NCBI RefSeq assembly: GCF_965638725.1
Contig: NC_134949.1
Coordinates: 189,289,706-189,353,705, forward strand
Length of the DNA stretch: 64,000 nucleotides
Direction: 5' to 3'
DNA from: Aptenodytes patagonicus
Lineage: Eukaryota > Chordata > Aves > Sphenisciformes > Spheniscidae
Shown: piece by piece, positions 26,001 to 38,244 of the stretch
Layout of the letters: every line of letters begins with the position of its first letter
How positions within the stretch are numbered: the stretch's first letter is position 1
Translations under genes and position numbers: made by a program
The notes under the pieces: generated by a model
Seen by the model: the letters and a program-made list of their open reading frames with translations, nothing else
The model's database searches: none
Told to the model about the DNA's origin: nothing

Positions 26001-28698
26001 GACACTCCAGAACTGGAATCTGGTCTAGTGGCATTGAGTTGCTAGTGTTTTGGCATAAGTGTTCATTATCACTTACGTATAATGCTTCAAATCATCTGAG
26101 GCAAGATAAATGGAAATATTTGCAAAGGTTAGACTTAGCTGAGTGAGACTATTTTACCAAGGCTGCCTTTACAGACAGTGGAGTGCAGCAGTTTTGATGG
26201 GGCTGATTGCGAGCATCTAAAATTAGTTTTTTGCTCTGAATCAACTACAGGAGAAACCTCCCCTTTTACTGACTGTAGACAAAGCCTACGCAAACTACTC
26301 TTGATAACGCTAAAGATAGACTTTGTGAACACTGCACAGTATCCTCTTTAAGAATCATAATTTGGATGTCTTGGCTGTAGGTCTGGGTTTTATTTACTCT
26401 GTGCTGGTGTATTATCCATTGCAGGAAAGTGCTCATTGTGCCATTGAAGGCCTTGAAAATAATTTTCAATTTTAAACACTTGAAATACTTGATCTATAAA
26501 GGCCTTTCAGGCCAGATGTTTCATAAATTTGAAATAAAAATAAGCAGAACACATTTACATCAAGAAGGATTGTGGAAAGAGCAAGATTAGAATGACACAT
26601 ATAAAAACTTACAGCCATTACACTGGACACCGTAACTCCTCTGTGGAGCACACAGAAAGGCCACTTTAATAGAACATTATATTAGCATATTCCCATCACA
26701 TAAAAGTAAAATATAAAATCAGTTAGAAAGTCAAGTGGATATCACTAAAGTTGTATTAAAATGGGACTTAATTGAGAAGTATTATATTAGTAGTATTTTA
26801 TTTCACATGTATAAAGGCAAAAAAGGGAAGGAGAAACACTCCTGATCAGCAGTTCTGTTGCCTAGAAGAAATCACCTATAGATTTCACAGATTATTTCAC
26901 ATAGCCAGGAACTGTCCGTTGAACTTAGCAGCCATGTGGAACTGTAGGAAAATATTCACACCTTTGAAATTGTTGTGTGCCTTAGAAGTTGGCTGTTTTT
27001 TCCTCTAGAGTTCCTTCACAGACTTCCCTGAGCTCTACAAATAATAAGGAAGCCTTACTGCACACTATATACTAGATCCCATTCCTTGGGTAGACTAGAA
27101 CAGTTTAAATAGCTTAAACACTTTCTCAGTATGACTTCACTGTGAAGTGTTAGGTACCAAAGCACAGGTACCTAGTGCCATTTGAGATTCCCCAGGCATC
27201 CAAGACAGACAGATATGACATGCAGGAAACCTGCTCCCTGCTGGAGTTAGCTGTAAGGGAGGAAGGATACTCCACAGAGCCATATAATGCCACAAGTTTT
27301 TGTTTAGGCAGTTGAGTTTCATTGGAGGTGTCTACAACACAGGGGTTCAGGTTTGGACTGCAGGTACCTACAAGTAGCTGTGTTAGGGTGAATAGCCCAA
27401 AAGGCTCCAGTGACTGTGTTAATGAGTTCTGCATTGTCTATAATAGAAGCTTAGGTGACTGTCTCTATAGTTGTTTTCTATTACAAAAAAAAGTGAAGAG
27501 AAATATGCAATTATAGTAAGAGGAAATTCTTCTGATTATTTTAGAAGTGTGCCTTAGGATAAGATGAAACACACCACTAAGTTCCTATTTCCATACACTG
27601 TCAATAAAAGGAAATCTAGCAAATTAGCTCAGATGTAAATGTTTACATTTTACCACTTGAAGCAAACCCAAAAGTCCAGCTGAGTTTGGTGTAAGGAAGG
27701 CCTGTCTTGCAGATCCCTGTCTCTGACTCTGTTTAGAGGCTCACCCAGTATTTAAGTCTTTAGACTTGCTGCTCTTGAGACAAGACCTTTGTTTTGTTCC
27801 TGTCCAGGAAACCCACCAAGGTCTATATATTAATGATGAATATATTTACATTGTTTGATGGTGTGTTGTAGGAGAATCTGTATTCTCTATGCTAATAGCA
27901 CTCTTGTCATGCTCACTAATCCTTTGTTTCAGTGCCCCAGAAGTCTTTCTTACGCAAATCAATTCACAGGGGCACTTTAACATGTAAATCGCAATCTGCC
28001 TCACATGTGAGGAATTGATGGATTTTAAATTCCTTTTCTGTGGGGAAGTAATGAATGGTACTTATTTAACATATACTACTACACTAGGTGCATCTCCAGT
28101 ACTTAGTGTCAGTGCTGTATGAAGTCTAATACAGCATTCATAGTTTTAGGAGTACAAGAGAGAAGGACCAAAAATCTATGATAAATATACTTCTTTTCCT
28201 CTTTTACGTACCAAAAGTAGTAATCCTGATAAAACATTCAGTGGTCTAGGATCATGACTGAGAATATGATACTGTTCTTTCATTGTGGAGTGAATGCTAA
28301 GTCCTGTAACAAAATGTTACTGAATATTTTTAACTGAATGCAAGACATTTCACATTAAAAAAGAAAAAAAAAAAATTTGTCAAGTCAGAAGAGAACAGAT
28401 TCACCAAATGAAAATACGATATGTACAAAACCAGACATATAAAAAGAGTTGGACAAACTAAATAGGAGAAAACTAGGTAAAGGAATATTTGTGAAATTTA
28501 AACACATAGAAATTACTGATTCTGAATAATATGCATCCTGGTGTATAAAAGGAATTAGCAAAATTTTATCACCCCAAATTTTTGTAAAAATTCAAGCAGA
28601 CTGCAGGAGAAGGTGGGGGTTTGCAAGGCAAAAACCAACTGTTATTCAAACTGATATCAAAAGATAATAAAGTCCTGAAGACTGTACTTATCAGAGAA
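23028..28698. other. AT-rich non-coding stretch
   Basis: No gene or clear repeat recognised in about 5.7 kb. The part around 24,000-25,200 is especially A-rich. Short frames carry no domain. Confidence 0.5.
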
Positions 28699-28704
28699 AG
28701 GTCA
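28699..28704. repeat. Possible target duplication AGGTCA, left
   Basis: AGGTCA at the CR1 3' terminus recurs at 29541-29546 beyond the U6 end of the chimera. The first two bases of the right-hand copy also match U6, so the duplication may be as short as four bases. Confidence 0.4.
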
Positions 28705-28709
28705 TAGAA

Positions 28710-29423
28710 TCATAGAATCATAGAATAATTGAGGTTGGAAAAGACCTCCAAGATCTTCGAGTCCAACCGTCGACCCAACACCACCACCTCCCTAAGTGCC
28801 TCATCTACACGTCTTTTAAATACCTCCAGGGATGGGGACTCCACCACTTCCCTGGGCAGCCTGTTCCAATGTTTCACCACTCTTTCAGTAAAGACATTTT
28901 TCCTTACATCCAATCTAAACCTCCCCTGGAGCAACTTGAGGCCATTTCCTCTCGTCCTATCGCTAGTTACTTGGGAGAAGAGACCGACACCCACCTCGCT
29001 ACAACCTCCTTTCAGGGAGTTGTAGAGAGCGATGAGGTCTCCCCTCAGTCTCCTTTTCTCCAGGGTAAACAACCCCAGTTCCCTCAGACGCTCCTCATAA
29101 GACTTCTTCTCCAGACCCCTCACCAGCCTCGTTGCCCTTCTCTGGACACGCTCCAGCACCTCGACGTCCTTCTTGTAGTGAGGGGCCCAAAACTGAACAC
29201 AGTAGTTGAGGTGCGGCCTCACCATTGCCGAGTACAGGGGCACGATCACTTCCCTCCTCCTGCTGGCCACACTATTTCTGATACAGGCCAGGATGCCATT
29301 GGCCTTCTTGGCCGCCTGGGCACACTGCCGGCTCATGTTCAGCCGGCTGTCAACCAGCACCCCCAGGTCCTTTTCCGCCAGGCAGCTTTCCAGCCACTCT
29401 TCCCCAAGTCTGTAGCACTGCAT
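28710..29423 (-). pseudogene. CR1 ORF2 C-terminal part (237 codons, open)
   Basis: This is the C-terminal region of the CR1 ORF2 protein, downstream of the RT catalytic motifs. Visible segments include [53 protein letters not shown] and [10 protein letters not shown]. It is uninterrupted and, by eye, nearly the same as the matching part of the 40-42.8 kb copy, so the insertion is fairly young. Relative to that copy, bases spanning the normal stop codon are missing, so the frame reads on into the 3' UTR and ends near the tail. It lacks the endonuclease and RT core and has no own start, so it is not a gene. Confidence 0.9.
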
Positions 29424-29458
29424 GGGGTTGTTGTGGCCGCATGGGGTTGTTGTGGCCG
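29421..29458. repeat. 19-bp perfect tandem duplication at the U6/CR1 junction
   Basis: CATGGGGTTGTTGTGGCCG occurs twice back to back (29421-29439 and 29440-29458). The related CR1 copy at 42.1 kb has this segment once. The second copy touches the U6 sequence directly. Confidence 0.95.
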
Positions 29459-29509
29459 AAAAAATATGGAACGCTTCATGAATTTGTGTGTCATCCTTGC
29501 GCAGGGGCC

Positions 29510-29542
<33 letters not shown>
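29459..29542 (-). pseudogene. RNU6 (pseudogene): U6 snRNA pseudogene, 5'-truncated
   Basis: U6 snRNA is the catalytic-core RNA of the spliceosome. The minus strand here matches vertebrate U6 from about nucleotide 25 (CTAAAATTGG) to the terminal U-run. It includes the ACAGAGA box (29518-29524), which pairs with the 5' splice site, and the AGC triad region. I see only two substitutions against the U6 sequence I know, both G to A at former CpG sites (ACG to ACA and TCG to TCA), consistent with methyl-CpG decay. The first ~24 nucleotides are missing, including the 5' stem. No U6 promoter (PSE or TATA) is evident beyond 29,542. It is a retrocopy, not a working gene. Confidence 0.95.
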
Positions 29543-29546
29543 GTCA
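29541..29546. repeat. Possible target duplication AGGTCA, right
   Basis: Partner of 28699-28704. Its first two bases (AG) overlap the last matching bases of U6. Confidence 0.4.
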
Positions 29547-32500
29547 CAGACAACTGATCCTATGCATGTGGCTGTATCAATATGAATGTGTTATTCTGTA
29601 AAGGATAGACTGTCGTCTTTACCATGAAAATAGAGGGTTTCTTTTGTTTTGATTTGGTTTAAGCAGAAAACTGAAATTTAACCTAAAGAAACACATGATA
29701 AAATGGTAGAATTCTGCACACTTGGTTCTAGCCATATTCTTTGTCTGCAGTGTAGTGTACTGACTGTATGGTCCTTTTAATAAAAAAGTTCATCACATTC
29801 ATTTCCACCTAAATTTATACTTTATTCTGTATGCAGTGTCTGTTTACGCTAAAGAATGACACATGAAAAAGAGGTTGTTTTTTAGAAATATGACAGGTCT
29901 AGATGCTTTTGGTTGGTTGTAAAGTACATACTTAGGCCTATAGTTTTAATGATTACAGTAAAATATAACTATCTAGGTACATTTTACAGTGCAAAATTGT
30001 AAGGTAACTTCTTTCAGCACTTAAATTGGAAGGACTTCCTTTTAAAAAATGTCAATCAAAATCAACAACATGTCTTTTATGAAGTCTTCCTTTTTCTAAA
30101 GACAAAAATGCGGTGCTGTGCTGTTTAGGAGATCAGAAAACAATTTACAAGTGAAAAGAATCTGACCTGACATGCTTGACAGGCCAGAAGAATTAAAAAT
30201 ATATACCAGTTTCTGAGAATCTCTATGCTCAAACCATCTCAGAAGGAAATTAAGTCCAGGTAAAACTAAAATCCAAATAATCTTTGGAATTATATATGTA
30301 TACATATGCACCATTCCCCCTGTGCCTCAAAATATGGGAGTAGTCCCTCTCATCTGTTAGTGATATGTAACCAAAACCACAATACTTAATTTTCAAATCC
30401 TCTCTAATTCTCCAGGTTAAGAAAACAAAACAAAGTTTTGCAGAAACTCTTTAAGGGATGGGATCCAGCTCACTGAATATAAGTATAGAATGTGGAGGAC
30501 TACATCAAAGTTAGTCATCTTAATCTCCCTTTATGAAGGGAAATAGGCATTTGTAGGGTATGAATCATCTCTTTCTAAAATAGGTCAAAAGACTTGTGCG
30601 TTCAAATGTCCATTTTTCTTCTTTGACTGAAAATGCAATTTCATGTGAGTGATTCAGATGTAGTTGTCTGCACCATAGATGTCTAAAATGAGGTGAGAAG
30701 TATATTGCCCAAAATTATTTTAATGAAATTACTCATTTGAAAAATACTTTTATGAAGCTGAAGTTGCATTATCATCTCATACTTGTCATACAAGTATATC
30801 CAAGTATATCTAACAACTTTCTGTTAGGCTAAAACTATAACATTTTAAAATTACTATTTAAAATAATAAAAAAAAATTGTTAGGTTGTGTGAATTATCAT
30901 ATTAATCATTCTCTAAAGGCTGCTATGGTACAAAGACTTCTTCCCACATTTGGTTAAAGACCAAGTGTAGAACTTGCATGTATATGTACCATAGTATACT
31001 TTCTGAAATTGGCTGAACTTGTGCACACATTTGACAGGGCATCCCTATTTTTTTTTACTTTTAGAAGAAACTTGTTTGAAGTTTTACCTCCTCCTTCTTT
31101 TCTCCATGTAGCAGCTTTACCTAGATGAATGGGAGCAAACAGAATCTTCAAAGAACCTTTTCTTCTGTGGTCTAGTGTCCACAGAGGTGAGATTTCTCTC
31201 ACCTAACTTTAGGTGTCACCACTGCAATTTTCTGTACCTCAACTAGTTGCTATAGCCTTCCTTTGTAATCAGTGGTGAGAAATAGGTGTTTCAAGGCATG
31301 ATTAACGTTAAACATTAAATTCCTATTAGATGAATCACTCCTGAGAAGTACCTACTGTCATTCATTGGAAAGAAACTTAGTGTGCCAGTCTCAGTCATAA
31401 GGCAACTCTACACTGCTCACCAAAAGTGAGCCAAGGAGCAAACCTTTGAGCACCAATTTGTTGCTATCTCAGTTTTTGGCTCTGTTTTGGACTCTTCCAG
31501 CTAGCTCTCTCTTGCCAGAGAAGTAGTTATCTGTACATAGCTGAATAGGAACTAGGCAGTGTCAGCTAGTCTTGGGGGCCAGGCCATGGTTTCTTACCTT
31601 GACATACCCATAAATGTTTACATGCTAGATGTCTGCCTTTAGTCAAATGAATCCCACCTAAGGTGTTTCCTTGTATTTATAGTATCTTGGAGAACAGGGC
31701 AATACCAAAATTGCTTAGCTTCCCAGAGCAGAAAGAAAAAATCAATTCAGTCCAGTCTGTAGGGAACTTTTTTTTTTGGTGATATCCTTAATTCATAGAG
31801 CACAGTTAGCACTACTTACTTTCTAGATGGAGCCTATCTGAAAATATGACATCTATTAAGAAACAGACCTTTCTTCACCTCAATAATTGCAAGCATGGGG
31901 AAAAACAGAAATAAATGCAAGACTGCAGTAAAGCAGAAGACATTTAGTGGCGTGAAGTGGTGGTTGTATGTGCAATATGTGATTAGGAAATAACCTGGAA
32001 AAATGACTGTTAGGGTACAAATAAATTCACGGTTGCCAAGTTTTGGCTGCTCCTGGCATGTCATTTTTCCCTCTCTTTAACATACCAGGTTATGTATAGC
32101 TGCAATTAAACAATAAAATGCATAGCATTTTCAAATGAACAGCTTGTGAATAAGTGCGGCATCCAGTGCAAATTTAAGCTTTGGTGGTGATGCAGTAGTT
32201 TGAAATGCTTGAGAATACTAGCTGTGGATAATAATCTTAAATATGTAGTATTATTTAATGTGCCATCCAACTCTTGTGATGTATGTTAATTTCTTCATTT
32301 AGCATTTGTACGGTACTACTCGAGTGATGACCAATTCTGTTTTGCTAGATGCTGCTTAAGAGCACAATAAAATGATATTTTGTGCCCTTTTCCCTGATAA
32401 TTATTGCAAAGTCATAATGTTAGTAAACCACTGTTTTTCCACAGTTGTTTAGTGGTTTCCCTTCTGCTGTAAGACAAAGCTGCAAAAGATTTGATAATCC

Positions 32501-35500
32501 ATCTGAGAATGATATTTTTTGCCTTCCATTAAAGTTCTTCAGAGTTTGACTTTATTAGGATACTTGTTTCATGTTAAATCCATTATGGTTTTTTTAACTA
32601 GTCTGAAAAAATGTCTATGCACATTTTCGATTTTCTTGCAGAAATGTTAACTCTCCTAAGTCTCCAAAATGAGAGTGAAAAATACAAAAGCAGTGGTGAG
32701 TTATCATTCCATCAACTTCTAGGCAAATCCTAGTTGCCTGCAAAGGAACCTGAAAGAGATGCTATGGCTTTTGAAACCATTTAAAGGATCTTTTGTAGGT
32801 CAATTGTAGTGTATGAAAAGGTGGTGACAGTACAAAGAAGTGACCTTTATTCATGATCTTTAAATGTTCTTGATATTTCTAACATAAGTCTCACAGTTTC
32901 AGTGATCTGGTGGGAGGGTTTTGTTTTGTTTTGTTTTGTTTTGTTTTCTAGTGTTTGAAAGTTTAGACGATATAAGGTCAATAAGGGACTTGTTCTGACT
33001 CTGTACCCCTTCATTTCTGCTGATATTAGCAGTACTGAGACTTCTGCCCTTTATAGAAAATAGAGTTGGGTTTTTAAGATCACAATATAACGTGCACACA
33101 TTTTTTGAGCCTGTGTTTTTCATGTTTACATCTTTAAAAAAGAATATGCTGTATACTCTCCAAAAGACACAGAGAGGGCAAAGAAAATGCCATCCAAATA
33201 AATACATGCCAAAGTATATTTGCAGCATCTTTCTAAGAGATACTCCAGTTGTTTTTATCTCCTCTTTAGATTAATTCTGTTTGTGTTTGCTTATATATAC
33301 CGGGGAGTTGTTAAGGGAGAGCAGTATGTAAGAAGAGGAGTTTGTTTCTATTGTCACAGCTTTGATACCTATTTATCAGTCCATAGAGCTTCGCCTGGTT
33401 TTGGTTTTGTTTTCTGGGCTTCTAGAAAACATTGTACAATGAGAATATATGTTTGTACATATTTACTTATGTGTGTATATTTTAGTAAGGGGATTATTTT
33501 GCCTGGGCAGGCCAGAGGACACCTGCTTGCTGACATAAAAATGTCTCTGTACCTCTTTGCTGCCAGCATGGGGTTAGAGCGTATTTCTATGGAAATGAGC
33601 TCCTTACTATTTATATTTGCTGGCTCTCAAATGATTCATTAATAGTATCACCTTATGTAGCTTGGCACAACTATACCTTCTTGTGTGAACAAAGTGCTAT
33701 TGCATCAATAAAAACAGCAAAAGTGCTGTTCATTATACTTTAACAAATGAGGAATTTAAAATCCATCAGATTGTCATGTGTGAGACAATAACGTGATTTA
33801 CATATTAAAATGCCCCTGTGGGTGGATTACCATAGAAAAGATCATTACATAGTAGAGCTGTTTTTCCCCTTCATCAAAATCTCTTTTTAAATGTCTCTTA
33901 GAGAAACAAGCAAAGTGAAAACTGTCTTGATTATATATCTCATTTCATTTCTCTTGTCTTTAAAAATCAGAGAAGTTGAAGAGCCCAATAAAAACCCAAA
34001 ACAACTTAAGAAATAGGAGAAAAAATCCTTGACAGACTGAAAATGGTTATTGAAAGGAGGGAAAAGATGGAGCAGAGGGTGAGAGAGGAATATATTCTGA
34101 GTCTACCAATACATTAGATGAGTTTGTACAAGCAGAATAAGCCTCGAGAAATTTATGTCAAAACCAAAACAGGAATGATTGTTCCAAGATCAACTGCTGT
34201 CACATGTACAAGCACAACGAATAAGTGCCAATTTATGCTACCAACTAGTTACTACAAATACATTTTTCTTTTTCACTTATATATTAACAGTACAAGAACA
34301 ATATGCTTGCATGGTTAGACAAAAAAGGACTACATTATATAGAAATTAAGACTATGATTGAAAGAAGATTTCAGTGTAGCACTCACTCATGCACCTAGAA
34401 TTTTGTATTCTCATATTTCCAGATTGAGTATTTTTGCATGATGGATAAATGTTAACACTGACAGTTGCTGGAGTTAGAATTTCCACGTGTAAAACATATC
34501 CACATATGTGGGCATATGCATGCAAATTTAGTCCTTGGACCTCCGCAGAACTGATACTGGAAAAACATCCATGCAGGTGTCCGTACATGCAAGGTCTTTT
34601 AGATACAAGCAGAGACCAATGTGAAAATTAGGCCATGAAGATCTAAATTTCCCCATGCGCACTTATTTAGCATTTTGTGGCAAAAATACACACACTGGTG
34701 ATTTTTGATTCTCAGCATGGGCTACAACATTTTTTTCATAAAATAGACTGTATTGCTTTTCCTATGAATTACACCTGCTTCCTCTAATGGAGAAATGCAA
34801 TGATGCTTTGTAGCACAGGATCAGCTTGAACAGTTTCCTAAACTGTAGCTTGTAGACTGCCTGTGATTTGCAAAAAAACCTTACTTTGTCTATATAGATT
34901 GTTGTTGGTCACATAGTCCAGCTCTCTTATTTTTCTTCTCTCCTTATGTCATATTAAAAAAAAAAGTAAAAAAGCTCATCAGATAATTTCCTAACATTAC
35001 GTTTTCATGCAAATAATTGCTACTGTGTGTAATCATTAGTTAGTTGTTAGTGGTCAATGTGAGCAGAGGGTGGTCCTTGAGACAGATTCTATGTTTAAAC
35101 ACATCCCATGAAGAAGTTTCTGGAAGCCTTATCTTCTCAAAATTAAATTAGAGCTGACAAAATGTCTCTGCGCTGGCTGCCATAAATTCCTAAAGCCTCT
35201 AGCTGCTGATTTAGAGATTTTTGCTAGATTGTATATTGTATATTCTTGAGGCAAGCTTAATAAAAACATTCTGTTTTTGTATAATCAATCTTTTTGTCTG
35301 TGTGTTTGCTCTGATCCAAAACCTATTAAAGTCAATTAGAGTGACTGTGTAAATGAAGTGATGTAATGATAATGTAAGAGTCATTGTGCTGTGACTTGCA
35401 TTAAGCTCTAAGCCAACTTCTTGTAACTCAGCTATTTCCATAAACCTCAGCAGATTTGGACTGACCAAGTGATCATTCAATTAATGAAAATGTCGTACTT

Positions 35501-38243
35501 TATCTGTTGATAAACCTCTGTGTGAAATAATTTCTAATATTACAGAGGTTATTCCATGACTTTACCTCTAAAGTTCCTTTCGTTTGTGGATTGTTAGTGG
35601 TCTATATCGAGCAGCACTGACATTCTCTGACATGTTATCAAGCAGAAATGATTATTAATACTGTATTGAAGACATAAGAAATGAAGAAATCTTCATTACA
35701 TTGCTTTGTTTTAGTACATATAATCTCTGTCTAGTGTGTGCCTAGGGAAAAATGGTCTTTTTTGACCCCCATTTTGAAGAAAAGAATAGAGTTAATTTAA
35801 ATTGTTTTTTCTTATGGTTTTTGTTTTGAAATCTGACATTTCCTCTTAGGAGAAAACAAGATATGTATACATGGATGGAGAGAGAAGAAAATAGGAGAAG
35901 ATAAGAAGAAAGTGGATTCTGAAGATGTATGTCAATTAATTTGCTAAGAGACTGCAAGGATGTGATGAGACCACTGCTACCATGGCAGGGTCCCTAGGCT
36001 TTTCAAAATGTTTGGGTTTTTTTTTTTTGTTTTTATTTTTGCCAATCTGTTGCAGACAAACCTTTTTCTATAGGTTCAGCATTGATTTTAGCATGAAATC
36101 AAAGCACAAAGAAGGTAAAAAGGTAAGTGGCAAAATTTGAACACAGGAGATTGGTAGAGCAATAGAAGAAAGGTAGGGTGTACTAGAAAGAAGGCTGGAT
36201 TTCCATTTCTTTTCAGAGGACATACTGAAAGAACTTCTGTTATTTGGTTCCTCCTCTTAGTTTATTCTAAGCAGAGCATTTTTAGTGATCAGGGAAGGGA
36301 AAAAAAAAGGCAGACAATAGCATTGTTATCTTGAGGTGATGATGTTGACTAAAGTTCTCTAAAAAGTAAGAGTGAGAAATAAGCTGCCAAATGGTTTCTT
36401 TTAGAAATGCTTTATTAAAATAGCTACCAAACTTATCTCTCAGATCTATCCATCAGATCAATAATACAGTAGTGTAAATGTGCACATTCATCCCACTGTA
36501 ACAGCAGTGTGGTCTGGTTGCTCTAGCAGTCCTGTAACCTCGCCTGGGCACATGAGCATGTAGTCAACAGTCCTAATTCAGTCAGTCCTCATCCTTTTTA
36601 TTTTTTTGATCCAATTTTTCTGTATTTTCTTTCAACAACAGTTTTACTCCTATCATGCAATTTTCCAAAGTGGATGTTGTTGTCATGATTGTGCTTTTTT
36701 TGGAAACAAAAGGGCTTTTATTGACTCCTATGAAAGTAAAGTTAGGCCCAAACTTCATATACTTGAAAATTGCAAATCGTTACATCTTCAAATCTTTCTG
36801 TGATCTTCAACCTCACTACAGTTCACTTCAAGCTGCTGAGGACTTCTACCCCAAGATTCTTTAGACACAAAACCAAAGACAAAGATCAAAAGTCTTGCAA
36901 GCAGCTGTTACTCATCTCATATACTTCAGACAGGGAAAAGTTAAATATTTGGTCTGAGCTAGATACCACCCTCTGTAGCCAACACACTTTATCTCCAGAG
37001 TATCTTCTTCCATCCTAGCAGGTTTAGGCTAGTTGTTCTGAATTTCATTTTTAATGGTGAACTTCACTTCTTTAATAATGCTTATTTCTATTCATTGACT
37101 CTGAAAATCAAACTTCAGTTAGATGTGTAATTACTAGACAGTTACAGCTAAGTGAGAAATCCTGTTCCTCAGGAAGAATTTGACTCCTCTTTGAGCATGT
37201 ATCCACCGTAAAGTATCAATATCGCCGAGGCTAAGATTCCTTGTAATTTCCCAGTCAGGAACTTTTCTCCCAGTGTTACAAATGGTGCAGTAAAGATTTC
37301 CTCAAATTTATCAACCAGAGGTAGAATGCTAAGGAGCACCTCACAGTACCTTAGACTCCTACTACTTTTCAATGGAAATTGTGAGCTTCAGTCTCTTTAG
37401 ATTTTTTTTAAATAAATTGTATTCAAGAGATTCTAAGGTACCATTGAAAGTATTGTAAAAAATTATTAGAACAAGACAGTAAGCTGAATATTACTTTCAG
37501 TAATAATCTTGAAATCAAATTGGGTAAGATAGAGTGCCTGCTAGCAGAACTTGTGCCTTTCTAGTGAACGGCCATCTTCTTCTCGTCTAGTACTGCTGGT
37601 GTGCTGATACTAAGGGTTCACTCATTCACTCCTTCAATAGGCATCCTGTTTGACCATGAGGGACTAGGGCCACAATACACATTATATTATTATTTAAATT
37701 TGTCTTTATAATATTACTTACATTTATCTGTTATCAAGAAAATAACATGAAAAGAAAAACACAAGCAAAATATTCCAAAGCTTCAAAATTTGAGTGAGGA
37801 CATTTTTTTGGCAATGTGGCAAATTAGGGCTAATTATTGTACAGTGCCAAAGGCATTCTCTTCAGGAGCATGATTAAATTCTTTCCTCCCACTCTCCCAT
37901 TAATTCACTCTTACCTCTGTGTAAATTCTGCTAATGTCACTGTGACTGTTTTAACTGACTGAAAAAAACACTGACCCACACCACCTCAGGAGAAATGCTT
38001 GAAGGTTTTCTGCAACAATCTTAAAAATTTTTGGTGTGTACATAGAATATGTGGTTGCAACTGCAACATCTTTGAAAGTGACTACTACCTTCACTCAGAC
38101 AGGATTCATTTTGTAGGGGGAGTTAGCTATACCCCCATCTTCTTCATATGTCTTCCTTTAGGAGCACTGGGGCTCCTGGAAGAGCAAAGAAGGGACAGTC
38201 CTTACACCTAACAATCCTGACTGGTTTTTATTTATGTGGGATA
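29547..38243. other. Long AT-rich non-coding stretch
   Basis: No supported gene in about 8.7 kb. It includes a (GTTTT)n microsatellite (listed separately) and a segment at about 31,190-31,350 that resembles 51,216-51,370, probably an old interspersed repeat of unidentified family. Confidence 0.45.
32918..32947. repeat. (GTTTT)n microsatellite
   Basis: Six uninterrupted GTTTT units. Confidence 0.95.
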
Positions 38244-38244
38244 A

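Larger units (their letters stand above)
28704..29542 (-). mobile_element. U6 snRNA-CR1 chimeric retrocopy
   Basis: On the minus strand a U6 snRNA fragment (29542 down to 29459) is followed without a gap by a 5'-truncated CR1 (29458 down to 28704) in the same orientation, ending in the CR1 tail. The fusion point is the U6 terminal U-run, which abuts CR1 sequence beginning CGGCCACAAC. A possible 6-bp direct repeat, AGGTCA, brackets the whole unit, so it probably inserted as one piece. The structure parallels the U6-L1 chimeras known from mammals, which are explained by template switching during target-primed reverse transcription. Here the driver would be CR1 reverse transcriptase. The alternative, a CR1 inserting by chance exactly at the end of an existing U6 pseudogene, is less likely given the exact junction. 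Confidence 0.88.

Noticed and set aside
29459..29542. A functional U6 snRNA gene
   Set aside because: The first ~24 nucleotides are missing, no U6 promoter elements are visible upstream, and it is joined directly to a CR1.
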